A stretch of DNA of 64,000 nt, taken from Pyronema omphalodes. Taxonomy: Eukaryota > Ascomycota > Pezizomycetes > Pezizales > Pyronemataceae. Below are positions 24,400 to 36,309 of this stretch, piece by piece. The stretch lies in contig JAJJXM010000014.1 of the NCBI GenBank assembly GCA_024516155.1, positions 248,001 through 312,000 on the forward strand, in the 5' to 3' direction. The notes under the pieces are model-generated. The model was not told the DNA's origin. It made no database searches and saw only the letters and a list, made by a program, of their open reading frames with translations. The translations under genes were made by a program, and so were the position numbers. Each line of letters starts with the position of its first letter. The stretch's first letter is position 1.

Positions 24400-25932
24400 A
24401 TGGACGAGTACAGCAATTTTATCACCCCCATCCAGGAGCGCGAGGCCCTCCCAAGAGACACCTGGGCTCACATTCGCTTTCCATTTTACTCGTTTTTTAA
24501 CCTTAACAAAAAACGATATACCCATGGCGACCTCTCCGATTACACCAACCGACCAAACCCCCTCCCACCACATCGGCGTCATGACGCGCGACTTACCTTC
24601 GGAATCGAATTGGAACTGGTCCTGGATGGTGTTGATCCTGTGGATGGGATGAACGTCTTGAACGCCATGTTCAAGCAGCTTTTCAATTCCGGGAAACTCC
24701 AGTTCGATTGTATGATGCCGACGGAGTATAAGAAAATCGCCTCTACCGACAGAAACAAATTTATGATCATGCCGGATGCTTCGATCAACGAGCGTCTAGG
24801 ACTAAAGGAAGGAATACAGGTGCCTGACCTGCAACCTGGCTGGGTAATCTTGCCTGAGGAATTGGACCCTGAACTTGGCGAATGGGGAACGCCGGAATTT
24901 TATCGTTGGCACAATAAGCGCCCCGCGAATGACGGCTATGATAGTTTGGCTGATGGCTATTCTTCCATTGTTAAGTCAAATTTGACGGAAGAAACAGAAA
25001 TCACAACGCCAGACTTCGACTCCGACCCCGCGGTGATCGAAGGTTGCCCAGGGGACGATGAATGGTTCTCCCAGGACCCAGACTGGATGGACAACTCCGG
25101 CGACCTTCCGCCGCTTAGGCGGAAAGAGAAGCCATTCATCCAGGAGGAAGAGCAAAAGAAGTGGATACTTGCTCAGCCCAAGGAAAACTGCATTCTCGGA
25201 TCCGCAGTTGAAATCTGTACTCCTATCTTGAACCAGAGTAACTGCAAGGATACAATCCGCACCGTTATCGAACACCTTGATAACAACTTCAAGGTCGTTC
25301 ATAATGAATCTTGTGGGTTGCATGTTCACGTCGGCCGCGGGCAGGGGAATACTTGGTCTTTCGAGGAGATGAAAGCTATTGCGAAGGCTTGTCTCCTTTT
25401 CGAAGAAGCGGTAAATCTACAGCATGCTCCCCATAGACGCGGCGGAAACCAGATGATCCGTTCGAACCGATGGAGCACAGCGGCACGCGATGCCACTATG
25501 TTGACACTTTTCGAGGAGATCGATGACTGCGATTCCGAGCATCAGTTCTTGCATTTGGTTGGGAAGGATAAGTACTTCAAGTACAACTTCCAGACGAATT
25601 CCCAGTATGGCACCATCGAGTTCCGGCAGGCGGAAGGTCATAATGATGTGAAGCGCATCGTTGCGTGGATTGTAAGTTGCCCCTGTCCGAAGTGGATTCA
25701 ACTGGGATATAGAGACTAATCGTGTTGATAGAAATTCCTTTCTTACTTTGTCACGGCTGCTATAAACGTCGAAGAGAAGGAGTGGTTCGCCTGGGGTCAG
25801 CTCGTGGGTTATGGGACCATTGAGGGAATATTGAACTTGGACCCTGCGGTGTTCAAGCGTTTTGGACTTGAAAAGTCACAGGCCGAGCTTGGTTTCAAGG
25901 AGCTTGAGCTGGAAATTGACGACGCGGATTAA
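24400..25932 (+). CDS. Amidoligase-family (Amidoligase_2-like) protein
   Basis: Two exons, 24400..25671 and 25732..25932, are joined in phase 0 by a 60-nt intron (GTAAGT donor, ACTAATC branch site) and encode 490 residues. The first in-frame ATG was chosen. The landmarks match the glutamine-synthetase-fold amidoligase family: 'LTFGIELELVLDG' near residue 67, 'SAVEICTPIL' near 268, 'ESCGLHVHVGRG' near 305, and 'YGTIEFRQAEG' near 405. The Glu and His residues of these motifs are the expected metal and ATP ligands. Between the first and second motifs lies an acidic, variable segment of about 170 residues. The family is predicted to form amide bonds between a carboxylate and an amine, in metabolite synthesis or peptide tagging. 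The substrate is unknown, and no neighbour suggests one. Confidence 0.8.
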
Positions 25933-26396
25933 ATTCGGTAATGTATTTTTTCTATCTCGAGGATTTCATGGCATTTATGTTTGTTTGTTTTGAAGTATTG
26001 TATCATGTAGTCCTTTTTTTCATTCTGTCCGGGTTTTTTTTTTGCCATTTTCTTTTTAATTTTCATACTTTCTGTTGGTGGAGATTTCATGCGATGTATA
26101 TTGAGTTTTAATATCCTTCCCATATGTATTTTAATTTTTAATTTTGTCTTTCTGTTGGGATAGCAGAGGTTATAGAGGCGCTTTGATCATGTTTATCAAG
26201 AAAGCATTAACGGAGGGAGTCGGGAGTTAAATAATTTCACTAGAAATACGATCGTCTGTTCAGCCTTAGCCCAAAAATCATTTTGAATGGTCCAGTGACG
26301 ACGTGCCCAATTCCAATATCAGCCGCCAATGCCAAGAAGACAAGCACGGCGAAAGGGTAGCCGTCCAAGTTCTTTACTGTAGGGTTCATTATCAGT
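25933..26396. other. Intergenic, 3' flank of amidoligase gene
   Basis: T-rich 3' flanking sequence (26000-26160) followed by unique sequence up to the retroposon tail. Nothing is recognised. Confidence 0.5.
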
Positions 26397-26705
26397 TTAT
26401 GATTGATTGATTCATTAATTCTCCAACATTCCCAACCGTAATTTATGACGTGATTTGTGTTGTCGTTGCCTATAAGATAAATTATAATCTATGTAGACAT
26501 TAACTCCTCCACCTTTGACAACCGATACCCAGGTCTTCGTTGTGGGGGTAGTTGTTGGTTTGCGTTGCAGGTGGGTGCTCTTTGCCCGCCTACTAGTCTT
26601 TGTTGTAACTTGTTGGGGTTTGGAGATTTCTTCTGGTTGCTTGTTTATTCACTCCTCCTCTCCCCCCCCCCCCCCCCCCGGAGCATTGTCTTGTCTTTTT
26701 TTTGC
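26397..26705 (-). mobile_element. LINE-like retroposon remnant, copy 2
   Basis: Read on the minus strand, it ends in an (AATC)n tail (26397-26416) preceded by the same CACGTCATAA..TTACGG and TTGGGAATGTT block as copy 1. The internal block 26491-26700 aligns with 12510-12705 of copy 1, including GACATTAAyTCCTCCAC. About 400 bp present between these blocks in copy 1 are missing here. A C18 run (26662-26679) replaces the mixed CT stretch seen in copy 1. It is non-coding. Confidence 0.6.
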
Positions 26706-27081
26706 CATCGACAGGGGCAGGGGAAGTGTTAGAGACGTCCACTGGAGTTATATCCTGAGGCAAGACTTGAAACTTGAAACTTCGAGTCGAGGAAGAGAGT
26801 TGGCACGGTTGGGTATATAGTGTATATAATTCGGTGCTTTTTCTGGAATCTGGACAACCTAGAGGCTAGAGGCTAGCAGCGTCTGGTGGAGTTGTAACTT
26901 GTAAATTGTGTACTCCTGATATGAGGAAGGATTTATTGGTTTATCAATTTGTTTAAGGGATTTGCTTGAGGGATTTATTTATCAATTTGTTTACGGGATT
27001 ATTGGAGTCTGGATCCAGGACATGCCATCTGAAGGATTATATATACTATGCTATACTATACTATGCTTACTCTTTGGAACT

Positions 27082-27112
<31 letters not shown>

Positions 27113-27566
27113 CGGCAGAGGGATAGATAGATAGATATATATAGATAAATTTGTATACATATAACTTCATATACATATAACTTCATATACATATAACTTC
27201 ATAAAAGTACCAATCAATGATCATTGCTTACTATATTGCAACAAATCAACAACATGAATCATCAATCCCCCCCCCCCCCCCCGTAACTAACCCCCCCCCC
27301 CCCCCCCCCTCGTAACCAATCCCCCCCCCCGTAACCAATCCCCCCGTAACCAATCCCCCCTAGCCAAGCATCCCAACCTCCACACCAAATCCAAACCATC
27401 TCCCCCAGCATCCGTAATCCGTAATCAATATCTCTCAAATCCTCAACAATAACAGAAAATATCCCATCCATCATCCATCATCCATCATCCATCATCCATC
27501 ATCCATCATCCATCATCCATCATCTATACCCCCACGGTCCAAAGATCTATGTTATATTTCTCCCTC
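26706..27566. repeat. Simple-repeat cluster: T30, C-runs, CCATCAT heptamers
   Basis: No gene is present. The contents are a T30 run at 27083-27112, an ATACATATAACTTC repeat (27150-27200), C-runs of 16 and 19 (27267-27282, 27291-27309) followed by shorter ones linked by CGTAACCAAT, and eight or so CCATCAT heptamers (27467-27524). Confidence 0.85.
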
Positions 27567-28672
27567 TTCCATCACCAGACCTCCCAACCGTATATCCAAT
27601 TTACCGTATAAAATCGTAAAATCATAAAATCGTAAAATCTTAAAATCATAAAATCTTAAAATCTTAAAATCATAAAATCGCAAATCAGGTAAACTAAACC
27701 GACAATTCACAGTTAGACGATAGACAGTTAGTTCAATTTTGATGGGACCGGGACCATAGATAGACAGTTATTTAAGTTTTGAGGGGACCGGGACCATAGA
27801 ACCATAGAACCAGGTAACTTCAGTGCAAAGATTAAACAGACTTGATAAACATGATAAACATGATAAACATGATAAACATGATAAACATGATAAATAAAAA
27901 CCAATTTAACCACATCAGGGAACCAGTGCATGTAGGAATAAATAACGTACTCAACCTCGTATGAACCCACTCCGCCAGTATCTTAACCCTGCTCATTTGC
28001 TCATTTCGCGAGCTTCTGGTAACCCGGCCAGATTTCAACTTTCCCAACCTTTGCAAAACAGCTGTCGAAGTATTGCTATCTATTCCTATTCCTATTCCCG
28101 CAATGAGCGCCGAGCCCGAGCTGCTGTTCTCCAAATACAAGAAAATACAAGAAAATCACTAATATATATATCAAACCACCACATCAAGCAGGCAGGAAGG
28201 CAGACATACTCTGGTCTCTGGCAGCCATTGATATTCTCAAGATCTTCAATCATAGCTGGCATCATTTATGATTTCTGACGACCCAAGGGATCCATCATCC
28301 GATTAGTACAGGTTTTTAGTTATGTATATATATATATACTCAATGAATATTTGTTCCATGTTCCCTGTTCCTTTGGCTGATATAAAATAGTTCCCGCAGT
28401 TCCTGTGGATAAATTAGTTTTTTTTTTTTTTTTCGCATCTTGCTAAGACAAGCCATGCCATGCTAAGCCAAGCCAAGCCTTGCCATGCCATACCAAGCCA
28501 TGCCATGCCATACCAAGCCATGCCATGCATTCATGAAGTTAACTGGGGGGGGGGGGGGGGTTTGCAGTTTAACGAGTTTACTGAACTGCGTTGCCGACTC
28601 GCTGTACAGTTCTCATAGTCGGTTTTGGTCGGGATTTGGAACTGGTTTGTATGATGGGAGGTCTGATGTGGA
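27567..28672 (+). repeat. Dispersed repeat family, copy A
   Basis: This aligns in the same orientation and order with 37808-39085 over its whole length, with many substitutions and local expansions. Shared blocks include CAGACCTCCCAAC at the left end, AGTTAGTTCAAT, TGCATG(T/C)AGGA, GCCAGTATCTTAAC, TTTCTG(A/T)CGACCCAAG and CTGGTTTGTATGA near the right end. Internal tandem expansions differ: AAAATCNT units at 27615-27675 and GATAAACAT x6 at 27841-27891 are private to copy A. It contains no convincing ORF. The nature of the element is unknown. Confidence 0.65.
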
Positions 28673-29450
28673 TATGTGATGGATGTGATGGGATGGGATG
28701 GGATGGGATATGTGTGTGATGTGGTGTGTGGTATGTATATGGGATATGGGATGGGATGGGATGGGATGGGATGGATGGATATGGATGTGATGGATGTGGT
28801 ATATGGATGGATATGGGATGGGATATGGATGTGGTATGTGGTGTGATGGGAAATGGGTATGGATATGGATATGTGGTATGGTATGGGATATGTGGTATGT
28901 GATGTGGTATGGATTATACTATGGATATGTGGTATGTGATGGGATGGGATGGGATGGGATGGGATGGGATATGTGATGTGATGGGATGGGATGGGATGGG
29001 ATGGGATGGGATATGTGTGGTATAACTATGGATATGTGATGGGATGGGATATGGGTATTTGGTGTGGATATGTTTTGCAGGTGTGGTATGTGGTATGTTT
29101 TGCAGGTGTGGTATGTGGTACGTGATGTTTTGCAGGTATGGATGGTATGGATGGATATGGATATGGATATGGGATGGGATATGTGGTATGTGGATATGTA
29201 TATGTATATGGATATGGATATGTATATGGATATGTATATGGTATGGGATATGGGATATGGGTATGTGGTATGTGGTATGTGGTATGTGATGGGATACGTG
29301 GTATGTGGTATGTGGTATGATGTGTGGTATAACTATGGATATGTGGTACGTGATGTTTTGCAGATGTGGTATGATATGTGATGGGATGGAATATGGATAT
29401 GTATATGGATATGGATTATACTACGGATATATGGTATGGAAATAGAGATG
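28673..29450 (+). repeat. GGGAT / GGATAT microsatellite array
   Basis: Purine-rich interspersed GGGAT and TATGG repeats, with pure runs of five to seven GGGAT units at about 28688-28710, 28937-28970 and 28981-29012. TTTTGCAGGTGTGG recurs around 29082-29110 and in variant form near 29355. The plus strand has repeated G3 tracts two bases apart. Open frames here are repeat artefacts. Confidence 0.85.
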
Positions 29451-29599
29451 TAAGAAATAAATACTTGATTACCTGATTACTTGATTACTTGATGTGCGGG
29501 GAGTTACTGTACTATAGTGTACTATAGTGTACCATGGGAGCTGTAGACGGCGTGGGAGCTGTGGAAGGTGTATGCCATGGAAGTCGTATCGAAGTCGTA

Positions 29600-29999
29600 T
29601 CGAAGCATCCATATCCTCCTAATCCTCCCAATCCTCCCAATCCTCCCAATCCTCCCAATCCTCCCAATCCTCTCAATCCTCCCAATCCTCCCAATCCTCC
29701 TTATCCTCCCTATCCTCCCCCAGCTAGTCCGTAGCTAGCCCGAATCCTAACCCCTCTAGCACACAATAACAGTTACCGTATATACATACATATTTACCAT
29801 ATTTCTCATTACGATCATTACGATCATTACGATCATTACGATCATTACGATCATATTTCTCATTACGATCATTACGATCATTACGATCATTACGATCATT
29901 ACGATCATATTTACCATATTTATCATTACGATCATTACGATCATATTTCTCATTCCGATCATTACGATCATATTTCTCATATTTATCATTACGATCTGT
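29600..29999. repeat. Two 9-bp minisatellites (AATCCTCCC and ATTACGATC)
   Basis: About a dozen AATCCTCCC units occupy 29609-29718, and a second 9-mer array, ATTACGATC with interspersed ATATTT(C/A)TC breaks, occupies 29807-29996. The units are contiguous with no spacers, so this is not a CRISPR array. Both units have a length divisible by three and are open in several frames, but no flanking coding sequence is seen. Confidence 0.85.
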
Positions 30000-30869
30000 A
30001 TGTAGTGCGTGTATGTATTCAATTTTCCATCCCTCTATGTATGTATAGACAATTCAATAATTCAATTCTACATCCCTTTTCCATATCCCAACATCACATC
30101 ACAACATCACATCACAACATCCCTCTATTCCAACGATTTTCTGTATCACAACATCACGTTCCAAAGAAAGTTGTTTTTTCATAGATAGCCATAAAATTAT
30201 CTCTCCTGTTAGAAAGCAAGAGAGAGAAAAAGAGAGAGAGATTACAAAAACATATACATAACCTACACGGACACACACACAATAGTTGTCATATCATAAA
30301 CACCACTCCACGCTCTCCTACAACCCCCCGCCACGCTCTCCTACAACCCCGCCCACCCTCCCCCGCCCCTACAACACCACGCGCTCCTACAACCCACCTC
30401 TCATAAACCGCAGTTCCCCAACCACAAGTAAAAAAGAAAAGAAAAGAAAAGAAAAGAAAAGAAAAAAATCATTATAAAACAAACAGGAAAGAAAGAAGGA
30501 AGAAAAAAAAATCCCGGTAATCTTCCATATTAGTGAAATTCCGCATAATATACAAAAAAATCGCAAGTCCAGTTATTTTTGTTATAGCTAGATAGCATAG
30601 TATATATTCGGTAAAAAAACCAATTGATTCCCATCCCATCCCATCGCCTGTAAAAAAAAAAACAACAAAAACCCCGCAAAACAAGTAGTAATAAACACGC
30701 AAAAACAACAAGACACAAAAGCAATGCAAGTCCAAGCAATCAATCAATCACAATCAGAAAAACGCCCCTCCGCCGCCTGCTTCCTTCCCTTCTATCGTAG
30801 GCCGTTTATCATTGATCCATATCTCTATTTCTAGAGAACACCTCTACCCCTGCTCGCACAACTCCAAAT
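30000..30869. other. Low-complexity 3' flank of alanine aminotransferase
   Basis: Short tandem pieces: ACATCACATCACA near 30092-30120, AG-rich sequence, CTCCTACAACC repeats (30310-30400), and AAAAG x5-6 at 30433-30463. No gene is recognised. Confidence 0.6.
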
Positions 30870-32470
30870 TTAATCAGAGTACTCCTTCATGAAACCTTCA
30901 TGGAATTTCTTTAATCTATCCACCCATTCAGTTCCGGGTGGTAGGAAAGTAGTTCTGAAATGCCATGTTCCCTCAACCTGTCCGAATCCACTTCCTGGTA
31001 CAACACAGATTCCAGTTGCGTCCAGCATCTTCAAGCAGTAAAACTCATCCGGCTGCTTTCCAAGTGATCTCGCCTCTGCTTGTGCCTTTGCAGGAATGGT
31101 AATAGACGGGAAGAGGTACATGGCTCCGTCTGGATGCTGGCAATGGACTCCGGTCATGTCCTTGAAGGCCTGGTACAGTGCCTTTGCACGGCTCTCAAGA
31201 CCGTTGTAAATGTGGTTACGCTCCTTGTTGTAGAGCTCCCACGATGGCTCTCCTTCCTTGGGAGGGTTGACCATAAGCTCAACCAAGCACTGTCCAATAA
31301 CTGGTGGACACAAGGTAATAGACACGAGCTTGTAGATCTGTGCCTTGACCTCGGGATCAAAGTTCACCAACTCAAAGTAACCTCCGCGGTGTCCACACTC
31401 TCCGACGATTCCCTTGGATGTGGAGTGCAATGAGACAAGCTCGACGTGGTCGTAGCGTCCAGGCTCCTCCTGCTGTAACATCCGGAGAACCTTCTTGAAG
31501 CTGTGGAACTCGACACCGTCGTAAACGTTGGTTTGGTAGACCTCATCAGCCATAATGACGAGGTGGTTCTTTGCGGCAATCTTGATCACACCCTTAATGT
31601 CCTCAATGGACAAGGAGGAACCGGTGGGGTTACCGGGGTTGATGACACAAATGCAGCGGACGTCAACTCCACTGTCGGCGGCATTTTGACGAGCAGTCTC
31701 AATGAGTTCAACGTTGGTAGACCACTTTTGCTCCTCGTTCAAGTGGTAGGGGACAGCGGTAGCGTCGAGGAGGGCGAGGGTCGCGGTGTAGAGGGGGTAC
31801 TGCGGGATCGGGATGAGAACTCCGGTGTTGCGGGATGCGCAAATGGTGTCGAGAAGGGTATGAACACCGGCGGAGGCTCCACCGGTAAGGAAAATGTCGT
31901 CGGGATTTGCGTCAAAGCCGTCGCGTTCTGGTGGAGATGTCAGTGATGTCAAGACAGGGATTAACGGGAATGTGGAGGCGGGGTAATGCACGGAGCAATG
32001 CAGCGGAGCGATGGAGGTTTTGTGTAACCGTGGGGGGAGAGTCAACAAGCAAGACAGAACGCACCCTTAATGAAGTTTGCAACAGACTTGCGAATACCGT
32101 AGGCTCCCTGAGACTGAGAATATGCACCAACGGAGCCAACGTCCTCGAGAAGGACGCGAGCACGCTCCCGGACGTCTTCGGGGAAGATGTTCTCATGTTC
32201 AATCAACGCAGGATATTCCATGATACTTAGTACCTGCCGGAAGAAAGTAATAGGCTTTTGGTCAAGCTGCTGAGGGTTTCCAATGTTTGCTGAGATCACA
32301 GAGTCGAATGGTAATCCATGATTGGGTTTGTCTACCGACACAGTCTGCAGTGCCTTCCGGTGCTCTTCCGACCGTACGGCAATTTCTCCACGAACGGCAT
32401 ACTGTGCTCTAACAATGTTGGGGTTGATGTTTTTCGCATTTAATGCGCGATGGACCGTCGAGTTGGTCAT
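30870..32470 (-). CDS. ALT1: Alanine aminotransferase
   Basis: Two exons, 32065..32470 and 30870..31927 (137-nt intron, phase 1), encode 487 residues, the usual length for the cytosolic enzyme. It is a fold-type I PLP aminotransferase of the alanine aminotransferase subgroup: 'SANIGNPQQLDQKPITFFRQ', 'SQSQGAYGIR', 'IFLTGGASAGVH', 'NPGNPTGSSLS' and 'ADEVYQTNVY'. The PLP lysine is in 'SLHSTSKGIVGECGHRGGY'. The protein converts alanine plus 2-oxoglutarate to pyruvate plus glutamate. The ATG at 32470 gives no obvious mitochondrial presequence; an upstream exon supplying one is not visible. The gene is divergent from the methylthioadenosine phosphorylase gene, 2.4 kb away. Confidence 0.93.
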
Positions 32471-34837
32471 ACTGCGAGAGGTAATGTGGGGACGGTGGTA
32501 GTGGTGAAGATTCGGGTTGTGAGAGGAAACTACTGTTCGGCTTAAGAGTCAGAGGTGGCAGGCGAGCTAAATATGATTGGAAGCAATTCGATTGTGCAAG
32601 TACAAAGCAGCAAAGCAGAGAGTATCGTCAGGCAAGAGGATGACGGAGCAGGGCAAGTGAGCACCGGGTGAGGGAGTGGGGGGGAGAGGAGGTGTAATAT
32701 ATGTGGTCGGTGGAGGAAGACGGTTGCTGGGGAAAGAGGGAGCGGGAGTAGAAGCAGGAGCAGAAGCAGGAGCAACGGAGAGCAGCGGTGAAGATGCCTT
32801 GGGTAGAAGCGGAATAGGATTGACTGATACAATTGTGTGACGAGTTAGGAGTTCATAAGGCCCCGGCTATGATGAAGCTGTAACATCGGGAACATGGTTC
32901 GTGCAGTGCCCGTAAAATGCCGGCGTCTTGAGGCTTTTGCTCGAACGGGGCAGCAACGGGAACGGAGCAAGGGGACCAAACAGAGCCAATGGAGGGGGAG
33001 GGGAAGACCTAGAGGCTCGAAATGGACCAAACGAACGCGCACTATCGCAGGGCGGACCATCCGGGGAAGCCAGAAAAGGCTGAAGAAGTAGGGAATTCCA
33101 CAAAGGGAGCGAACCATGCGATAGGCGTGACGAAAACAGTAATGGAAGCCTCACTCACCACTATTTTGTCGATAGATCACGGCATCAACATTGCGGATAA
33201 AGGACTGCGGCAGTCCCACAACCGATCTACTGCTACCACCGCGACCCAGTTGAATACATCTTGTCGTCATTGCCATTTTATTCTTTCACGGGAAGGTTGA
33301 TGCGTGCTGCAGCCGGGTATTGCGGGTTGATGATGATTGATTGCACCGGGACTCGGAAAAAAAGGAAAGAAAGTTGATAGGATACGAGAAAGGTGAAGCT
33401 CAGGCTGAATGAGAGGACCTTGTCACGGGGTGGGGCGGGAAGAGGGATGTCAGTACGAGATATCTCTGTATCTGTATCTGTATCTGTTGCTGTTGTTGTT
33501 GTGTTGTGTGTGGGGGGGGAGTGGTCTTCCCGTTGTATGTAACAACACCTCGAGTAACAGCGATCCACTCGGGTCGCGTGAGGGAGAATTGGCAGGAGGG
33601 GAGGGGGCTCGGGAGTGTCTTGAAAGACGTCCTAGGGAAATCCATGTTACCTTCTTCGTCGCGGTTAAGGCGTGTTTTCGTGGAATGACGCGTGGAATGG
33701 CGTGGCGTGTCTCCTGCTGTGCTAGAGCAGGAAAGGATCGATGGAATGTGGGGGGGTTTACCAATGGAGAGCGCTGTTTTTCTCTGGGCCTTCTCTGTGG
33801 TGTTCTCTCTGCTGTTCTCTCGGTCGTTCTCTCCGACCTTCTTCTCTCACAGGACAACACAGTATTTGACAGGACGGGTGGCTGCAGTACAATTACGATA
33901 GATAAGATCCGTCTTGCTCTTATGCGTGGAAGCAATCGAAGCCATCCCTCCTTCTTCTTCATCTTCTCATCGTTCCGGCTACTGGGACACCATACAAGCT
34001 CCTACATTTCACCTAGAATTCACTCTAAAACTCATCAAAAGACGTTTGCTGCAGCACTTTGTTGGTCAACACATCGGCTGATGGCTGCTGACCCGATGAA
34101 GCCCAAGAGTGTGGTGATGCTGAGTTGCAGCTTACAAGTCCCGCTATACCGTAATCAACAAGGCATCCATCCCGACTAGAAGAAATCTAACAAGCTCACC
34201 GATTGACGAGAAATGCCATCCCGAGCCAATCGGGCCAATTCAAAAGACATCATGTGCTGGTTTGACCAACTCTGAGCAGTAAAGTGGACAAGCGTGCAAA
34301 CAAAATAGAGCCGCGGCAAAACCCCGGATTTGCAACATATTGTGGAAAAGTAACGTAAGTTACCCGAGGTTGCTTTGTTTTACTTTTGTTCTTTTTCATC
34401 TGTTGGAAAGACTTGGATCTTCCGAGTCCTCATCTCCGTTCCCGAGTCCATCGGTTCCCCATCCTTCGACTCGCAGCTTCCCGTGAGAACTATTTGTGTA
34501 ACCACGCAGCCCCCCCCACACCACACCCGCATCCGAGACTCAGGGCTCATCCCCATCACTTTTCGTCTTGATCTGCATCTCATAAACCAATAGCAATGCT
34601 ACCCGACTTCACGCAGCAGGAACACCTCTTCTCAACATCGCAATTCTGCAGGGCAAACTACAGGTGATTTACACGCTTTGAGATTAAACGTGGAGCAATG
34701 CATATCCCATCTGGATACACAGTAGACGGAATCAAGCAAGTCCGACTCGCCCTATGGCGCTAAATGCGGGGTTAAATTCCTGACAGCCCCGCGTCTCCTC
34801 TCATTTTCCTCACCCAGCAACAACTCAACCAGCAGTC
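32471..34837. other. Divergent promoter region, no gene recognised
   Basis: This separates two divergently transcribed metabolic genes. The longest open frame (plus 33409..34179) starts at a non-ATG codon, spans CTGTAT/CTGTTG repeats at 33465-33505 and lacks features of a protein. C-rich and CT-rich stretches before 34838 are typical fungal promoter/5' UTR sequence. Confidence 0.5.
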
Positions 34838-36309
34838 ATGTCGGCCCTTCCTACCACCTTTTCTGGTATGTGATTCACGCTTCGTCGCGTATTTTCCCCC
34901 GCATTTTGTCACGAGAGGCGTCATGGGGTGGGGTTTTGAGCGAGAAGATTCTGCCGATCTCGGGTGCGGAGGCGCCGCTAATAGACGGAGATTTGGAGCC
35001 TCAGGATCTTGGGGGGATGCCGGGTGATGGTCAGCGGGATGTTGAAGGCGTTTCCCCTCCCTCATCTGAGCTTGCATCTGGGAGCTGAGGTGGGTGGTGG
35101 AAGAGCTGTTAGCTGCCAGAGCTGTTGGACCGCGACTTGGAGCGGTAAAATACTTGACTTTCATGCTCCATGGTTTCGGCCAGTCTCAGAGAGCTTGCCT
35201 CCGAACGAAACCTCCTCCATCCTTCATGTCTCTCGGATTCTAGCAAGCTCAAGTCCAACTGGACCTTCCAACTGGACCTTCCTCCACCCCTCATGCCCCC
35301 CGGCTCTCAGCAAGCTCTACCTACGAATATCCCATGCTCCACCTCCGCCCCACCCGCGCCTTTCTGTGGACCTCTACCATATTCCATGCATGCATAAGCT
35401 AACCTCCGTCCAGAGCCCGTCTACATCGCCGTCATCGGTGGTACCGGAATCGAGTCTCTCGTTCACGACGGTTTCGTCCCCGCTGCCGTCCTCACCCCCA
35501 CCACTCCCTGGGGCGCTCCTTCCTCTCCCATCAACATTCTCCGCACTGCCTCCGGAGTTCCCATCGCCTTCTTGTCGCGCCATGGAGTCCACCACGAGCT
35601 TACTCCCTCCGAGGTTCCCAACCTTGCCAACATCTCTGCTCTCCGCGCCATCGGAGTCCGCACCATCCTTGCCTTCTCCGCCGTCGGTTCCCTCCAGGAG
35701 GAGATCCGTCCTCGTGACTTTGTCATTCCCGACCAGATTATTGACCGCACCAAGGGAATCCGTCCCCACACCTTCTTCGAGAAGGGAATTGTCGGACACG
35801 TTGGATTCGCTGATCCCTTCGATGCCGGCTTGACCGCTGTTGTCGCCAAGACCGCTGAGAAGCTCGAGGGAGGTGCTAAGCTTCACGTCGGTGGAACTGT
35901 CATCTGTATGGAGGGACCTGCCTTCTCTACCCGTGCCGAGAGCAAGATGTACAGATCCTGGGGAGGCTCAGTCATCAATATGTCAGCGCTACCCGAGTCT
36001 AAGCTTGCTCGTGAGGCCGAGATGGCTTACGTCATGGTCTGTATGTCCACTGACTACGACTGCTGGAAGACCGATGAGCCCCCTGTAGATGTTGCCGTTG
36101 TCATGGGTAACATGAAACAGAACGGAGAAAATGCTAAGCGTGTCATGGTTGCGGTTCTTGAGGAACTTGCGTTGGAGAAACATGAGGATTTGGTCAAGGG
36201 ACGTCATCTGGAGGGTGCTTCCAAGTGGGCTAACTGCACTAAGCCTGAGGGTGTCACTGCTGATGCTAGACGGAGAATCGAGTTTTTGTTCCCGGGTTAC
36301 TTTAACTAG
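34838..36309 (+). CDS. MEU1: S-methyl-5'-thioadenosine phosphorylase
   Basis: Exon 1 (34838..34865) is only 28 nt and encodes 'MSALPTTFS'. A 548-nt intron follows, with a GTATGT donor and GTCCAG acceptor. Exon 2 is 35414..36309, giving 307 residues in total. Family motifs include 'IAVIGGTGIES' (phosphate-binding Gly-rich loop), 'SRHGVHHELTPSEVPNLANI', 'GTVICMEGPAFSTRAES', and 'VINMSALPESKLAREAEMAY'. In this family Thr and Arg-His bind phosphate, while Met and Asp bind the substrate. The enzyme cleaves methylthioadenosine from polyamine synthesis to adenine and 5-methylthioribose-1-phosphate, the first step of the methionine salvage pathway. The intron is far longer than most others in the window. 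Confidence 0.94.

Noticed and set aside
28794..29381. Tyr/Met/Gly/Trp-rich open frames in several phases
   Set aside because: They are translations of GGGAT/GGATAT microsatellites; all frames look alike and no coding flank exists.
29807..29996. Possible CRISPR-like regular array
   Set aside because: The 9-bp units are contiguous without unique spacers, and the genome is eukaryotic.
33409..34179. 256-codon plus frame between ALT1 and the phosphorylase gene
   Set aside because: It starts at a non-ATG codon, runs through CTGTAT repeats and has no domain; another long frame is open antisense.
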